Assembly: GCA_016187945.1 (NCBI GenBank)
Contig: JACPIT010000016.1
Span: 32,021 to 96,020, forward strand
Source: Opitutia bacterium
GTDB lineage: Bacteria; Verrucomicrobiota; Verrucomicrobiia; Opitutales; Opitutaceae
Reading direction: 5' to 3'
DNA length: 64,000 bases
Shown here: positions 36,313-45,199 of the stretch, one piece after another
How positions within the stretch are numbered: the stretch's first letter is position 1
Layout of the letters: each line of letters starts with the position of its first letter
Position numbers and translations under genes: made by a program
The notes under the pieces: model-generated
What the model was told of the DNA's origin: nothing
Seen by the model: only the letters and a program-made list of their open reading frames with translations
Database searches by the model: none

Positions 36313-36374
36313 GTAGGTCAGCGCGCTTGCGCGCGCTCTTCCCGCATCGTGGCGCGCGCGAGCGCGCTGTCCCA
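36313..36374. repeat. Palindrome between ribD and rdgB
   Basis: GTAGGTCAGCGCGCTTGCGC at the left and GCGCGAGCGCGCTGTCCCAC at the right are roughly inverted. GTAG is present at the left and CCAC at the right. Confidence 0.6.
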
Positions 36375-36382
36375 CATCGGGA

Positions 36383-37552
36383 TCACTCGATCAAACTCCG
36401 TTTGCTGAACGTCGCCTCGTCCACGAACATCTTCTCCGGATACTTCACGAAGCCGCGCGTCAGCACGTCGTCGCCGAGCGTCTCGTGCCGCACGTGCTCG
36501 AGCCGCACCGCATTCGCGAGATGCTCCGTGCGCAGGCCGCGAAAGATCGTCTTGCCCTTGTCGTCGCCGAAAAGCACCGGCGCCTGATAACTGAACAAGT
36601 AATCCAGCTCGCGCGCCTGCAGCAGCTCGCTCACGAGCTGCGCGCCGCCCTCGAAGAAGACGCCCGTGATGCCCTCCTCCGCGCACTTCTTCCGAAAATC
36701 GACGAACGACACTTTCGGCGACGTGCTCGACAGCATCCACGTGCGCACGCCCATCGAATTCAGTTTCCGCACGTAGCCGAGCCCGCCGTGCGACGTCGTC
36801 ACGACGATCGTGCGCTCGCGAAACTCGTCCGTGTAGAGATTCGGCATCGCCTTATCGAGCACGCTGCGCAGCAGCCCGTCGAAAACGAATCGGATCGGGC
36901 ACCACTCGCCGCCTTCGAGCCGCGACGTCAGGCGCGGGTTGTCCGCGCGGAGCGTGCCCGCGCCGACCGCGATCGACGGAAAATAGCGCCGCCACAAATG
37001 GCCGTTCGCGCGCGCCGTCCCGCCGGTGATCCACTTCGATTCGCCGAGTCGCGTCGCGACCTTGCCGTCCAGCGTCACGCCCGCCTTCGCCGCGAACAGC
37101 GGCTGCTTCGTCGTGATCCAGTGGTTGAAAATCAAATTCAGATCCTCGCACTCCGCCGCGAGCACGCCGCGGATCACCTCGATGCCCGCCGCGCGCAGGA
37201 TGTCGAATCCGTGTCCCGCGTGCACGGGATTCGGGTCGGTCGCGCCGACCACGACGCGCGCGAATTTGTTTTCGACGATCGCGTCCGTGCACGGCGGCGT
37301 GCGGCCGTGCGTGCAGCACGGTTCGAGCGTCACGTAGAGCGTCGCGCCGGGGTGCGGTCGGCGGCCGAGCGCGCGCAGGGCGTTGATTTCCGCGTGCGCC
37401 TCGCCGGCCTTGGCGTGATAGCCTTCGGCGACGACTTCGCCGCCCTCGACGATCAGCGCACCCACAAGCGGATTCGGGTGCGTATCGCCCCACCCGCGCT
37501 TCGCGACCTCGATCGCGCGCCGCATGAACCAAGTGTGATCGAGTTCCTTCAT
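36383..37552 (-). CDS. ribD: Bifunctional riboflavin deaminase/reductase RibD
   Basis: A 389-residue protein. The N-terminal deaminase has the zinc ligands in HAEINAL and PCCTHGRTPPCTDAI (about residues 51-95). The C-terminal reductase domain has GVTLDGKVAT, SKWITGG, GAGTLRADNPRLTSR and GVFFEGGAQL. It performs two successive steps of riboflavin synthesis. No other rib gene is in the window. Confidence 0.96.
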   Translation of the reverse strand: MKELDHTWFMRRAIEVAKRGWGDTHPNPLVGALIVEGGEVVAEGYHAKAGEAHAEINALRALGRRPHPGATLYVTLEPCCTHGRTPPCTDAIVENKFARVVVGATDPNPVHAGHGFDILRAAGIEVIRGVLAAECEDLNLIFNHWITTKQPLFAAKAGVTLDGKVATRLGESKWITGGTARANGHLWRRYFPSIAVGAGTLRADNPRLTSRLEGGEWCPIRFVFDGLLRSVLDKAMPNLYTDEFRERTIVVTTSHGGLGYVRKLNSMGVRTWMLSSTSPKVSFVDFRKKCAEEGITGVFFEGGAQLVSELLQARELDYLFSYQAPVLFGDDKGKTIFRGLRTEHLANAVRLEHVRHETLGDDVLTRGFVKYPEKMFVDEATFSKRSLIE

Positions 37553-37569
37553 CGCACGCCCGCCTTGCT

Positions 37570-37629
37570 GTAGCGGCGGTCTATGACCGCCGAAACGAAC
37601 GTGCGCCGGCGGTCATAGACCGCCGCTAC
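37570..37629. repeat. REPIN-like palindrome pair, family C
   Basis: A 60-bp unit from GTAGCGGCGGTCTATGACCG to GGCGGTCATAGACCGCCGCTAC with near-perfect arms. Other copies are at 53,996 and 47,895 and a half copy is at 10,713. Confidence 0.92.
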
Positions 37630-37655
37630 AGCGCGCACCGATTCGCACGAGTCCT

Positions 37656-38300
37656 TCATCGTCTCGCCCCCGGCACGAACGGGTTGCCTTCCTTCTCCTC
37701 GCCGACCGTCGTTCGCGGACCATGACCGGGCAACACCGTGGTGTCGTCCGGCAGCGTGTAGATTTGCCCGTGGATCGATTCTTCGAGCAGTTCGAAACTC
37801 CCGCCTGGCAAATCCCAGCGTCCCACGCCGCCGTTGAACAGCGCGTCGCCCACGAGGGCGACCTTCGCCTCGGCTTGGTAGAACAACACGTTCCCCGGGC
37901 AATGTCCCGGCACGTGCCGCACCTCGAACTCCCGCCCGAGCGCCGCGAGCCTTTCGCCCGGCCGCACGAACGCGTCGATCTTCACCGCTTCGAGTTCGAG
38001 GCCGGGGATCAGGTAGGCGCGCATCGTTTCCGGCGTCTCGATCAGGTGCTGGTCCGCCTGGTGCGCGCGCACCGTCGCGCCGCTCGCGCGTTTGATCTTC
38101 GCGGCATCCTGCGTGTGATCCCAATGTCCGTGCGTGAGCCAGAGTTCCTTCAACACGCACCCTTCCTTCTCGAGCAGCGGCTGGACTTTCTCCCACACGT
38201 CCGCCGGCGCGTCCACGAGCACCGCCACGCCGGTCTTCGACTCGGTGAGCAGGTAGCCGATGGTCTGGATCGGACCGGAGGGCAGCACGTGAATCTTCAC
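37656..38300 (-). CDS. Metallo-beta-lactamase-fold hydrolase (glyoxalase II-like)
   Basis: A 214-residue protein from a GTG start. Metal ligands are in LTHGHWDHTQD, HVPGHCPGNV and VGDALFNGGVGRWD, with the final histidine in LPGHGPRTTVGEE. It is the size of YcbL/GloB-like hydrolases and may cleave glutathione-type or other thioesters. It lies 48 bp downstream of the hybrid kinase gene on the same strand. Confidence 0.88.
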   Translation of the reverse strand: MKIHVLPSGPIQTIGYLLTESKTGVAVLVDAPADVWEKVQPLLEKEGCVLKELWLTHGHWDHTQDAAKIKRASGATVRAHQADQHLIETPETMRAYLIPGLELEAVKIDAFVRPGERLAALGREFEVRHVPGHCPGNVLFYQAEAKVALVGDALFNGGVGRWDLPGGSFELLEESIHGQIYTLPDDTTVLPGHGPRTTVGEEKEGNPFVPGARR

Positions 38301-38348
38301 GCGGCCAGAATTTCCGCCGTGGTGCGCGGCGCAAATAGAATCTCGCGT

Positions 38349-40958
38349 TCACACGCGGGCGAGCTGGTGTTCGAGCAAGCGCAGCAGCGCTTCCGGCTCG
38401 AACGGTTTCGCCAGCACGTCGTCCACGCCGAGCGCCTTTAACTCGTCCTGCCGCACGGTGCGACCGAGGCCGCTGGTCGCGATCACCTTCACGTTCGGCG
38501 CGATCTTCCGCAGCACACGGATGAGCGCCACACCGTCCATCGCCGGCATCATGATGTCCGTCACCACCGCCCGCAGGCCCTCGGCGCGCGGGTTGATTTT
38601 CAGCATCGCGTCGTGCCCGTTCGCGGCGGTGACGACGCGGTAGCCGTGGCGTTCCAGCAACGTCTTCAGCGTATCGCGCACGTGCGCCTCGTCGTCGACG
38701 ACGAGGATCAACTGTCCCACGCCGCGCGCCGAGACATCCGCGGACAGATTTTCGGTGCACGATTCGGCGGTGGGTTCCGCGGGGAGATACATGGAGAACG
38801 TCGTGCCGTTGCCCGGCGCCGATTCCACACCCAGAGCGCCGCCGTGGCCCTTCACGATGCCGAGCGCCGTCGACAACCCGAGCCCGGTGCCGGCGCCGAC
38901 GCCCTTCGTGGTGAAGAACGGATCGAAAATCCGGTGGCGGATCGACTCCGGGATGCCGATGCCCGTGTCGCCGACCGCGAGCACGACGTAAGGGCCGGGC
39001 GCGAGCGGCGGATCGCGCGGCGGCGAGTCGGGGGCGACGAAGAGGTTGCGCACCGCGAGCGTGAGGCGCCCCCCGTTCGGCATGGCGTCGCGCGCGTTCA
39101 CGCAGAGATTCATCAACACTTGGTGGAGCTGCGTCGGGTCGGCGCGCACGCACCAGATGCCCGGCAGGATGTTTTGCGTCACCTCGATGTTGCGCGGGAA
39201 CGTCTCGCTCGCGATGTGCGCCATCTCCTTCACGAGATGCGGCAACTGCAACACGACGCGCTCGCCCGGCGCGCCGCGACTGAAGGTGAGCAGTTGGCGG
39301 ATCACCGCGGCGCCGCGGTGCGCGCTCTTCTCGATCATCTGCAGCATTTCCAGATCGCGGATTTCATGCAGGCTCGAGCGGAGCAATCCGGTGACGAGAA
39401 AGATCGGCGAGAGAATGTTGTTCAGATCGTGCGCGATGCCGCTCGCGAGCGTGCCGACGGCTTCGAGGCGTTGGGCGCGCAGAAACTGTTCTTCGATCCG
39501 CTTCGCATCCGTGACGTCCTCCGCCACTCCGACGATGCGGTTCACCTCGCCGTCGGCGCCGCGCACGGGAAACGCGCGCGAGCGTATCCAGCGTTCGCTC
39601 CCGTCCGGCCGCACGATGCGGAACGTCTCGTCGTAAGCGCCGCGCCGCTGGAGCGCGGCGAGATCCGTGAAACGGCCGCGGTCGTCCGGATGGATCGCGT
39701 CCATCCAGATTTTGATGGAGCGGTAGAGCGCCTCGCGCGGCCGGCCCCAGATTTTTTCGTAGCCGGGACTGATGTAGAGCATCCGGGTGCGCTGGGCATC
39801 GGTGACCCAGAACACCTGCGTGATCGTCTCGACGACCTGGCGGAACCGCTCCTCGCTCGCGCGCAAGGCCTCCTCGTTGGCGCGCCGCGAGCTGATGTCC
39901 TGTTTGATCGCGATGAAGTGCGTGATCTCGCCGCGCTCGGTGATCAGCGGCGCGATCGTCATCTCCTCCGAGAAAAGCGAACCGTCTTTCCGCCGGTTCA
40001 CGAGTTCGCCGCTCCACGTGCGGCCGGCGAGAATCGTCTCCCACATCTGCCGGTAGAACTCGGCGTTCTGCCGGCCGGAGCGCACCAGTTCGCCCAGGTC
40101 GTGCCCGATCACCTCTTCGCGCGAGTAGCCGGTCATCGCAGTGAACGCGGGGTTTGCCCACTGCGCGCAGCCATCGCGATCGGTGATGACGACGCTGTTC
40201 ACCGCCGCGTCCAGCGCCGCGCTCTTCAACCGGATCTCGGCGTCGCGCTCCGCGAGGCGATCGAGCATAAGGTTGAAATCCTTTGCCAGCGTCCCGATCT
40301 CGTCGCCGCCGAGATTCGGCACCCGCGCCTCGCGCCGGCCGGCGCTCACCGCTTCGGAGACGCGCCGCATCTGCCGCAGCCGCACGGTCAGACTCGTGCC
40401 CATCAGCGCCGCCAGCAGGATGCCGACCGCGATCGCCGCGGAGGCGTAGAACATGCCGTCGCGCGTGATCTGCGCCACTTGCGCGTCCGCCACGCGCTGG
40501 CCGAGTCCCACGCGCACCCAGCCGATGTGCCGGCCTGCGATCTCGACCGGCGCGACCGCGTCGATCAGCTCAGACCCGCGCGCGAGCACGGTGTAGCTCG
40601 GCGTCGACGGCAGATCGCGCACGTAGTAACCGAGCCGCCCGCGGTCGCTGTGCGCGAGCACGAGGCCGTCGCTATCGAGAACCATCGCAAAAACCAGCTC
40701 CGGGTAACGCCGCTGCGCCTCCACGATCTCCTGCAGGCCGGCCACATCGTGCGCCGCGACCCAGCCCGCCGAGGCCGTCGCCATCGATTGCGAAACGGCT
40801 GCGGCCTGCTCCGCCTGCATTTGCCGGAGCATCGCCCGCTGGCGCGTGACCGCGTCCCAGACGAAGAGCGACATCAGCAATGCGTGCACGCCCGCGACCG
40901 CGAGGATCAGTTGCATCCGCACGCCATTGCGCATCAGCAGCACCAAAAATCGTTTCAC
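38349..40958 (-). CDS. PAS-containing hybrid histidine kinase
   Basis: An 869-residue protein from a GTG start that overlaps the upstream lipoprotein gene by 4 bp (GTGA). Order: membrane segment (about 14-34), extracytoplasmic sensor (37-165), membrane segment (170-190), HAMP (190-240), PAS 1 (245-360), PAS 2 with PAC (365-490), HisKA with His510 in LASGIAHDLNNILSPI, ATPase domain (GDTGIGIPE, GTGLGLSTALGIVKGHGG), and a C-terminal receiver (about 748-869) with phospho-acceptor near residue 801 (VVTDIMMPAMDG). It probably senses through the PhnD-like lipoprotein encoded just upstream. Confidence 0.92.
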   Translation of the reverse strand: MKRFLVLLMRNGVRMQLILAVAGVHALLMSLFVWDAVTRQRAMLRQMQAEQAAAVSQSMATASAGWVAAHDVAGLQEIVEAQRRYPELVFAMVLDSDGLVLAHSDRGRLGYYVRDLPSTPSYTVLARGSELIDAVAPVEIAGRHIGWVRVGLGQRVADAQVAQITRDGMFYASAAIAVGILLAALMGTSLTVRLRQMRRVSEAVSAGRREARVPNLGGDEIGTLAKDFNLMLDRLAERDAEIRLKSAALDAAVNSVVITDRDGCAQWANPAFTAMTGYSREEVIGHDLGELVRSGRQNAEFYRQMWETILAGRTWSGELVNRRKDGSLFSEEMTIAPLITERGEITHFIAIKQDISSRRANEEALRASEERFRQVVETITQVFWVTDAQRTRMLYISPGYEKIWGRPREALYRSIKIWMDAIHPDDRGRFTDLAALQRRGAYDETFRIVRPDGSERWIRSRAFPVRGADGEVNRIVGVAEDVTDAKRIEEQFLRAQRLEAVGTLASGIAHDLNNILSPIFLVTGLLRSSLHEIRDLEMLQMIEKSAHRGAAVIRQLLTFSRGAPGERVVLQLPHLVKEMAHIASETFPRNIEVTQNILPGIWCVRADPTQLHQVLMNLCVNARDAMPNGGRLTLAVRNLFVAPDSPPRDPPLAPGPYVVLAVGDTGIGIPESIRHRIFDPFFTTKGVGAGTGLGLSTALGIVKGHGGALGVESAPGNGTTFSMYLPAEPTAESCTENLSADVSARGVGQLILVVDDEAHVRDTLKTLLERHGYRVVTAANGHDAMLKINPRAEGLRAVVTDIMMPAMDGVALIRVLRKIAPNVKVIATSGLGRTVRQDELKALGVDDVLAKPFEPEALLRLLEHQLARV

Positions 40959-41899
40959 GGCACGCCTCCCTTCACGGGCCGCACCTGCGCCTCGAAACGG
41001 GCGACGAATTCGCGCACGCGATCGTAGTCGGCATCGCCCGCCGGCAGAAACCGCGAGGCGTCGATCTGGCGCAGGATCGCGCGTCCTTCGTCGCTGTTCG
41101 CGAGATCGATCAGTTCGCGGCGCACCTGCTCCGCCAGCGCCGGGTCGACATCGTCGCGCACCATCACGGAATTGTTCACGAGCGACTCCGTCTCCCAAGC
41201 CACGCGGAGCTGCGCCGCCTCGGCGGGATGCTCCGCCACGAAAGCGCGCCACGGCGGCGGCCAGGTCGCGCCTGCGACGGTCCGGCGCAGAAACGCGTTC
41301 ATGATCGCCGACTCCTGCGAGCCGACGTAGAAACTCAGCACGTCGCGGTTCACATCGATGCCGTGCTCGTGCAGTAGCCACTGCGGCATGATGCACGCCG
41401 CCAACGCGGTCGCCGACGGATACGCGATGCTCCTGCCGCGCAAATCCTCCAGGCGCTCGATCCCGGAGTCGCGTCGCACGATCAGCAGCCCCTTGAAGTC
41501 CTGTGGCTCGCCCGCCATCGCGATCACGCGGTAGCCGGTTTTCATCGCCTCGAGCGTTTGCCACGGGTTCGGCAGCAGAATCTCCGGCTCGCGCGCCGCG
41601 ATCTTCCGCTCGAACTCCTGGTAATCGCGCGACGCCTCCACTTCGAGCGCCATGCCGGGTATCCGCGCATTCAGTCGCGCCACCAGCGGCTGGTAGGATT
41701 GCACGAGCTTGCGTGGGTTGTGCAGCGGGTGGATCGCGAAGTGGATCGTCGTCGCCGCCGCCGCCGGCGGCTTTTTGCTGTAGACCGGACCCGCGACGGT
41801 CTCCGTCCGGCCGCAACCGGCCGACAGGCTCCCCCACGCCAAGATCGCGAGCATCCCCGCCACGCACGCCAGCCGGGAAATGGAATCGAGTGAGTGCAT
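40955..41899 (-). CDS. PhnD-like phosphate/phosphonate-binding lipoprotein
   Basis: A 314-residue periplasmic binding protein with a lipoprotein signal (WGSLSAGC, Cys29). The mature part has the PhnD-type pattern: FAIHPLHNPRKLVQSYQPLV, LLPNPWQTLEAMKTGYRVIA, RGRSIAYPSATALAACIMPQ and YVGSQESAIMNAFL. There is no ABC permease or ATPase nearby. The stop overlaps the start of the hybrid kinase, so it is likely the ligand-sensing component of that signalling pair rather than a transporter subunit. Confidence 0.88.
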   Translation of the reverse strand: MHSLDSISRLACVAGMLAILAWGSLSAGCGRTETVAGPVYSKKPPAAAATTIHFAIHPLHNPRKLVQSYQPLVARLNARIPGMALEVEASRDYQEFERKIAAREPEILLPNPWQTLEAMKTGYRVIAMAGEPQDFKGLLIVRRDSGIERLEDLRGRSIAYPSATALAACIMPQWLLHEHGIDVNRDVLSFYVGSQESAIMNAFLRRTVAGATWPPPWRAFVAEHPAEAAQLRVAWETESLVNNSVMVRDDVDPALAEQVRRELIDLANSDEGRAILRQIDASRFLPAGDADYDRVREFVARFEAQVRPVKGGVP

Positions 41900-42128
41900 C
41901 GAGTGCCGCGGGCCTCAGCGCATCCGGCTCCGTTCGGCGTGGAGGACGAGTCCGGTTGCGCAACACAGCTTCCTCTAGTGTCTCTACGTTACACCGGCCG
42001 TCCGCACGCGCAAGCCTTGCGCAGCCTTCGCACGAGATTGCGGGCCTTTCGGCCTCATCTGTCACCCGTCAACTTTTCACTCGCCCCTCCTCCGTCCGTC
42101 CTCTGTCTTCTGTCTTCCGTCCTCCGCC
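41900..42128. other. Divergent control region with pyrimidine-rich alaS leader
   Basis: The 229 bp between the divergent lipoprotein and alaS genes. The last 45 bp before alaS are almost pure pyrimidine on the coding strand, with short direct repeats of GTCCTC and TGTCTTC (42,088-42,125), and no Shine-Dalgarno. No clear -35/-10 was recognised. Confidence 0.45.
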
Positions 42129-44912
42129 ATGACCTCCGCCGAAATCCGCCAGTCCTTCCTCGATTTCTTCGCCCAACAGGGCCACACGATCGTCCCGTCG
42201 TCGTCGCTCCTGCCGGACTCGCCCGGATTGCTCTTCACGAACGCCGGCATGAACCAGTTCGTGCCCATCTTCCTCGGCGACCGCGCGCCCGACGTCTCCA
42301 AGTGGGCCGGCGTCCGCCCGTCCAAGGACACCCGCGCCGCCGACACTCAGAAGTGCATCCGCGCCGGCGGCAAACACAACGACCTCGAGGACGTCGGCTA
42401 CGATACCTACCACCACACGATGTTCGAGATGCTGGGCAACTGGTCCTTCGGCGACTACTTCAAGAAGGAGTCGATCGCTTGGGGCTGGGAACTCATCACC
42501 AAAGTCTGGGGCATCCCGCCGAAGCGCCTCTTCGCGACGATCTACAATCCCGACAAATCCAAGGGCGATCCCGCCGAGCGCGACGAGGAAGCCTACGCGA
42601 TCTGGGCGAAGCTCTTCACCGACGCCGGCCTCGATCCCGCCGTCCACATCGTCAACGGCAACAAGAAGGACAATTTCTGGATGATGGGCGACACCGGCCC
42701 CTGCGGCCCGTGCTCCGAAATCCACTTCAACCTGCTCCCCTCCGACGACGAGGCCGAGGGCCGCAAGCTCGTCAACAGCTCCAGCCCGCGCTGCATCGAG
42801 ATCTGGAACCACGTCTTCATCCAGTTCAACGCGAACGCCGACGGCACCTTCGCCCCGCTCGCTGCCAAGCACGTCGACACCGGCATGGGCTTCGAACGCG
42901 TCGCCGGCATCTACGCCACGACGAAAGGTTTTAAGGATTTCTCCGCCGAGCCCTCGAACTACAACTCCGACGTCTTCGCCCCGCTCTTCACCAAAGTCGC
43001 CGCGCTCTCCGGCAAGACCTACGCCGGCACCGTCCCGACCAAACGCGAAGGCCTCACCGAGCAGGAGAACATCGACGTCGCCTTCCGCGTCCTCGCCGAC
43101 CATGCGCGCTGCGTCTCGTGCGCGATCGCCGACGGCATCATGCCCGGCAACGACGGCCGCAACTACGTCATCCGCCGCATCCTCCGCCGCGGCATTCTCT
43201 ACGGCAAGAAACTCGGCTTCAAAGTCGGCGACTTCTCCCAACTCGTCGCCCCCGTCGTCGAATCGCTGGGCCACGTTTTCCCCGAGCTGAAGCAGCAGCA
43301 GGAAGTGATCGCGCGCGTGATCCGCAGCGAGGAAGAATCTTTCGGCCGGACGCTCGAGCGCGGACTGAAGCGCTTCGAGGAAATGCTCTATGGTCATCAG
43401 ACAATGACTGGGTGGGGCCAAAACGATCTCTCGCCGGAGGTTCTCCGGTCCGAAGGCAAGCACCCCGAACTACAGAAGACGTTCCTCGGATCGAACGCCT
43501 TCGAGCTCTACGACACCTACGGCTTCCCCCTCGACATGACGCAACTGCTCGCCACCGAGCGAGGCCTCACCGTCGACACCGCGAAGTTCGAGGAGCTGAT
43601 GGAAGAGCAGCGCAACCGCGCCCGCGCCGCGCAGAAGAAGGAAATCGTCGTCGCTGCCACCGAGGGCGACACCGTCGCCGACCTCAAGCCGACGAGCTTC
43701 CTCGGCTACGGCGCACTCACCGCTTTCGCGACGCTCCTCGAAGTCGTGAAGACCGAGAAAGACACGTTCCTCGTCTTCGACCAGACGCCCTTCTACGCCG
43801 AAATGGGCGGCCAGGCCGGCGATGCAGGCACCGTCACCCTCGCGGGCCAGACACTCGCGATCACCGACTGCGTAAAAGACAAAGCCGGCCGCCACCTCCA
43901 CAAACTTGGAGGGCCGAGCTCCCGCGAGGCCGCCGCGCTCGCCGTCGGCGTCACCGCCACGCTCGCCGTCGATGCCTCGCGCCGGCGCGCAATCAGCCGC
44001 CACCACTCCGCGGCGCACCTGATCCATTGGGCGCTGCGCAAAGTCCTCGGCACGCACGTCCGCCAGGCCGGCACGTCGAAGACGCCGGACCGCATGCGCT
44101 TCGACTTCTCGCACTTCGAGGCGATGACCGCCGCGCAGCTCAAGGAGGTCGAGCAACTCGTGAACGAGAAGGTGCTCGATAACGCCGTCATCGAGACCTA
44201 CGAAACCGAATTCGACAAAAAGCCCGAAGGCACCCTCGCCTTCTTCGGCGACAAATACGGCAAGATCGTCCGCGTCGTCGACATCGGCGGCTACTCCCGC
44301 GAACTCTGCGGCGGCACGCACATGCAGACCACCGGCGAGATCGGCCTGATCAAGGTCGTCGCCGAGATGGCCGTCGCCGCCGGCACGCGCCGCATCGAAG
44401 CCGTCGCGGGCCAGCCTGCCTACGAGTTTGTCCTCGCCGAGGAAACCGCGCTCAAGGCCGTCAACGCCCGCCTCAACGCCGGCGTGCAGGACGTCGCCCA
44501 GAAACTCGAAGCCCTCCTCACTCGCCAAAAGGAACTCGAGCAGAAGTTGAAAGGCTACGAAGCCAAAGCCTCCGCCGGTCTCGCCGAAGAACTCGCCGCG
44601 AAAGCCACGACGAAGGACGGCCTGAAATTCGTCACCGCCGTCGTCACGGCCGACGCACCCGACGCCCTCCGCTCGCTCGCGAGCCAGGTGCTGAACAAGA
44701 TCGGCGAAGGCGTCGTCACACTCGGCGCGGCGTTTGGCGACAAAGCCAGCGTCGTCGCGTTCTGCTCCCCCGCCGCGATCAAAGCCGGCCATCAAGCGGG
44801 CAAGATCATCAGCGAACTCTCCGCGAAACTCGGCGGCAAAGGCGGCGGCAAACCCGACTTCGCCATGGGCGGCGGCAAGGAGCCCGGCAAACTCGCCGAA
44901 GTGCTGAAGTAA
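42129..44912 (+). CDS. alaS: Alanyl-tRNA synthetase
   Basis: A 927-residue class II synthetase. Catalytic core (1-about 270) with FLDFFAQQGHTIVPSSSLLP, motif 2 region TYHHTMFEMLGNWSFGDYF and motif 3 GMGFERVAGI. Middle tRNA-recognition region, then the editing domain with zinc ligands HHSAAH and CGGTH (ELCGGTHMQTTGEIG), a coiled coil and a DHHA1-type C-Ala domain (GGGKPDFAMGGGK). Two segments look longer than usual: about 418-450 (GHQTMTGWGQNDLSPEVLRS) and about 591-603 (KLGGPSSREAAAL); the second coincides with a dispersed-repeat half unit. Confidence 0.97.
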   Translation: MTSAEIRQSFLDFFAQQGHTIVPSSSLLPDSPGLLFTNAGMNQFVPIFLGDRAPDVSKWAGVRPSKDTRAADTQKCIRAGGKHNDLEDVGYDTYHHTMFEMLGNWSFGDYFKKESIAWGWELITKVWGIPPKRLFATIYNPDKSKGDPAERDEEAYAIWAKLFTDAGLDPAVHIVNGNKKDNFWMMGDTGPCGPCSEIHFNLLPSDDEAEGRKLVNSSSPRCIEIWNHVFIQFNANADGTFAPLAAKHVDTGMGFERVAGIYATTKGFKDFSAEPSNYNSDVFAPLFTKVAALSGKTYAGTVPTKREGLTEQENIDVAFRVLADHARCVSCAIADGIMPGNDGRNYVIRRILRRGILYGKKLGFKVGDFSQLVAPVVESLGHVFPELKQQQEVIARVIRSEEESFGRTLERGLKRFEEMLYGHQTMTGWGQNDLSPEVLRSEGKHPELQKTFLGSNAFELYDTYGFPLDMTQLLATERGLTVDTAKFEELMEEQRNRARAAQKKEIVVAATEGDTVADLKPTSFLGYGALTAFATLLEVVKTEKDTFLVFDQTPFYAEMGGQAGDAGTVTLAGQTLAITDCVKDKAGRHLHKLGGPSSREAAALAVGVTATLAVDASRRRAISRHHSAAHLIHWALRKVLGTHVRQAGTSKTPDRMRFDFSHFEAMTAAQLKEVEQLVNEKVLDNAVIETYETEFDKKPEGTLAFFGDKYGKIVRVVDIGGYSRELCGGTHMQTTGEIGLIKVVAEMAVAAGTRRIEAVAGQPAYEFVLAEETALKAVNARLNAGVQDVAQKLEALLTRQKELEQKLKGYEAKASAGLAEELAAKATTKDGLKFVTAVVTADAPDALRSLASQVLNKIGEGVVTLGAAFGDKASVVAFCSPAAIKAGHQAGKIISELSAKLGGKGGGKPDFAMGGGKEPGKLAEVLK
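43908..43934. repeat. In-frame half repeat inside alaS, family H
   Basis: GGAGGGCCGAGCTCCCGCGA followed by GGCCGC. The same 26 bp, with one difference, occurs on the opposite strand at 63,102-63,127. It encodes GGPSSREA between the editing-domain strands before HHSAAH. Confidence 0.75.
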
Positions 44913-44930
44913 GCGCGCGGCGCCTCCGCC

Positions 44931-44953
44931 GTAGCGCAGGCGTCCCGCCTGCC
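44931..44953. repeat. Half palindrome with GTAG end
   Basis: GTAGCGCAGGCGTCCCGCCT followed by GCC, with arms GCAGGCG/CGCCTGC, located 18 bp after alaS. Confidence 0.55.
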
Positions 44954-44965
44954 TTTCTTATTCGA

Positions 44966-44995
44966 GGCCGGTCGAAAGACCGGCCTTCTGTTTTT
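44966..44995 (+). terminator. Rho-independent terminator of alaS
   Basis: Perfect 8-bp stem GGCCGGTC (44966-44973), GAAA tetraloop, GACCGGCC (44978-44985), followed by TTCTGTTTTT. It lies 53 bp past the alaS stop codon. Confidence 0.82.
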
Positions 44996-44997
44996 CG

Positions 44998-45064
44998 GTA
45001 GGGCGAGTCGTCTCGACGAGCCGCGCCGCGATCCCGAACGGCTCGTCGGGACGACTCGCCCTAC
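44998..45064. repeat. REPIN-like palindrome pair, family E
   Basis: GTAGGGCGAGTCGTCTCGAC at the left and GTCGGGACGACTCGCCCTAC at the right. A longer-spaced copy is at 54,081 and a half copy at 61,572. It begins right after the T-tract of the alaS terminator. Confidence 0.9.
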
Positions 45065-45100
45065 CCACGCGCGCCGCATTTTTCAGGACCGCACATTTTT

Positions 45101-45127
45101 GTAGGGCGGGGTCTCCCGACCCCGCCG
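45101..45127. repeat. Half palindrome with GTAG end
   Basis: GTAGGGCGGGGTCTCCCGAC followed by CCCGCCG, with arms CGGGGTC/GACCCCG. No CTAC-ended partner immediately follows. Confidence 0.65.
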
Positions 45128-45153
45128 TTCCCCACACCGCACCTCACGCTCGT

Positions 45154-45180
45154 GTCGCCGCTGGGACAGCGGCGACCACC
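45154..45180. repeat. Short palindrome, family J
   Basis: GTCGCCGCTGGGACAGCGGCGACCACC, here given by its arms GTCGCCGCTG and CAGCGGCGAC. Related to the palindrome at 26,711. Confidence 0.65.
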
Positions 45181-45199
45181 TTTCGCACCGCAGCGTGCG

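Noticed and set aside
43384..43480. Frameshift in alaS
   Set aside because: The unusual segment stays in frame and conserved motifs continue on both sides.
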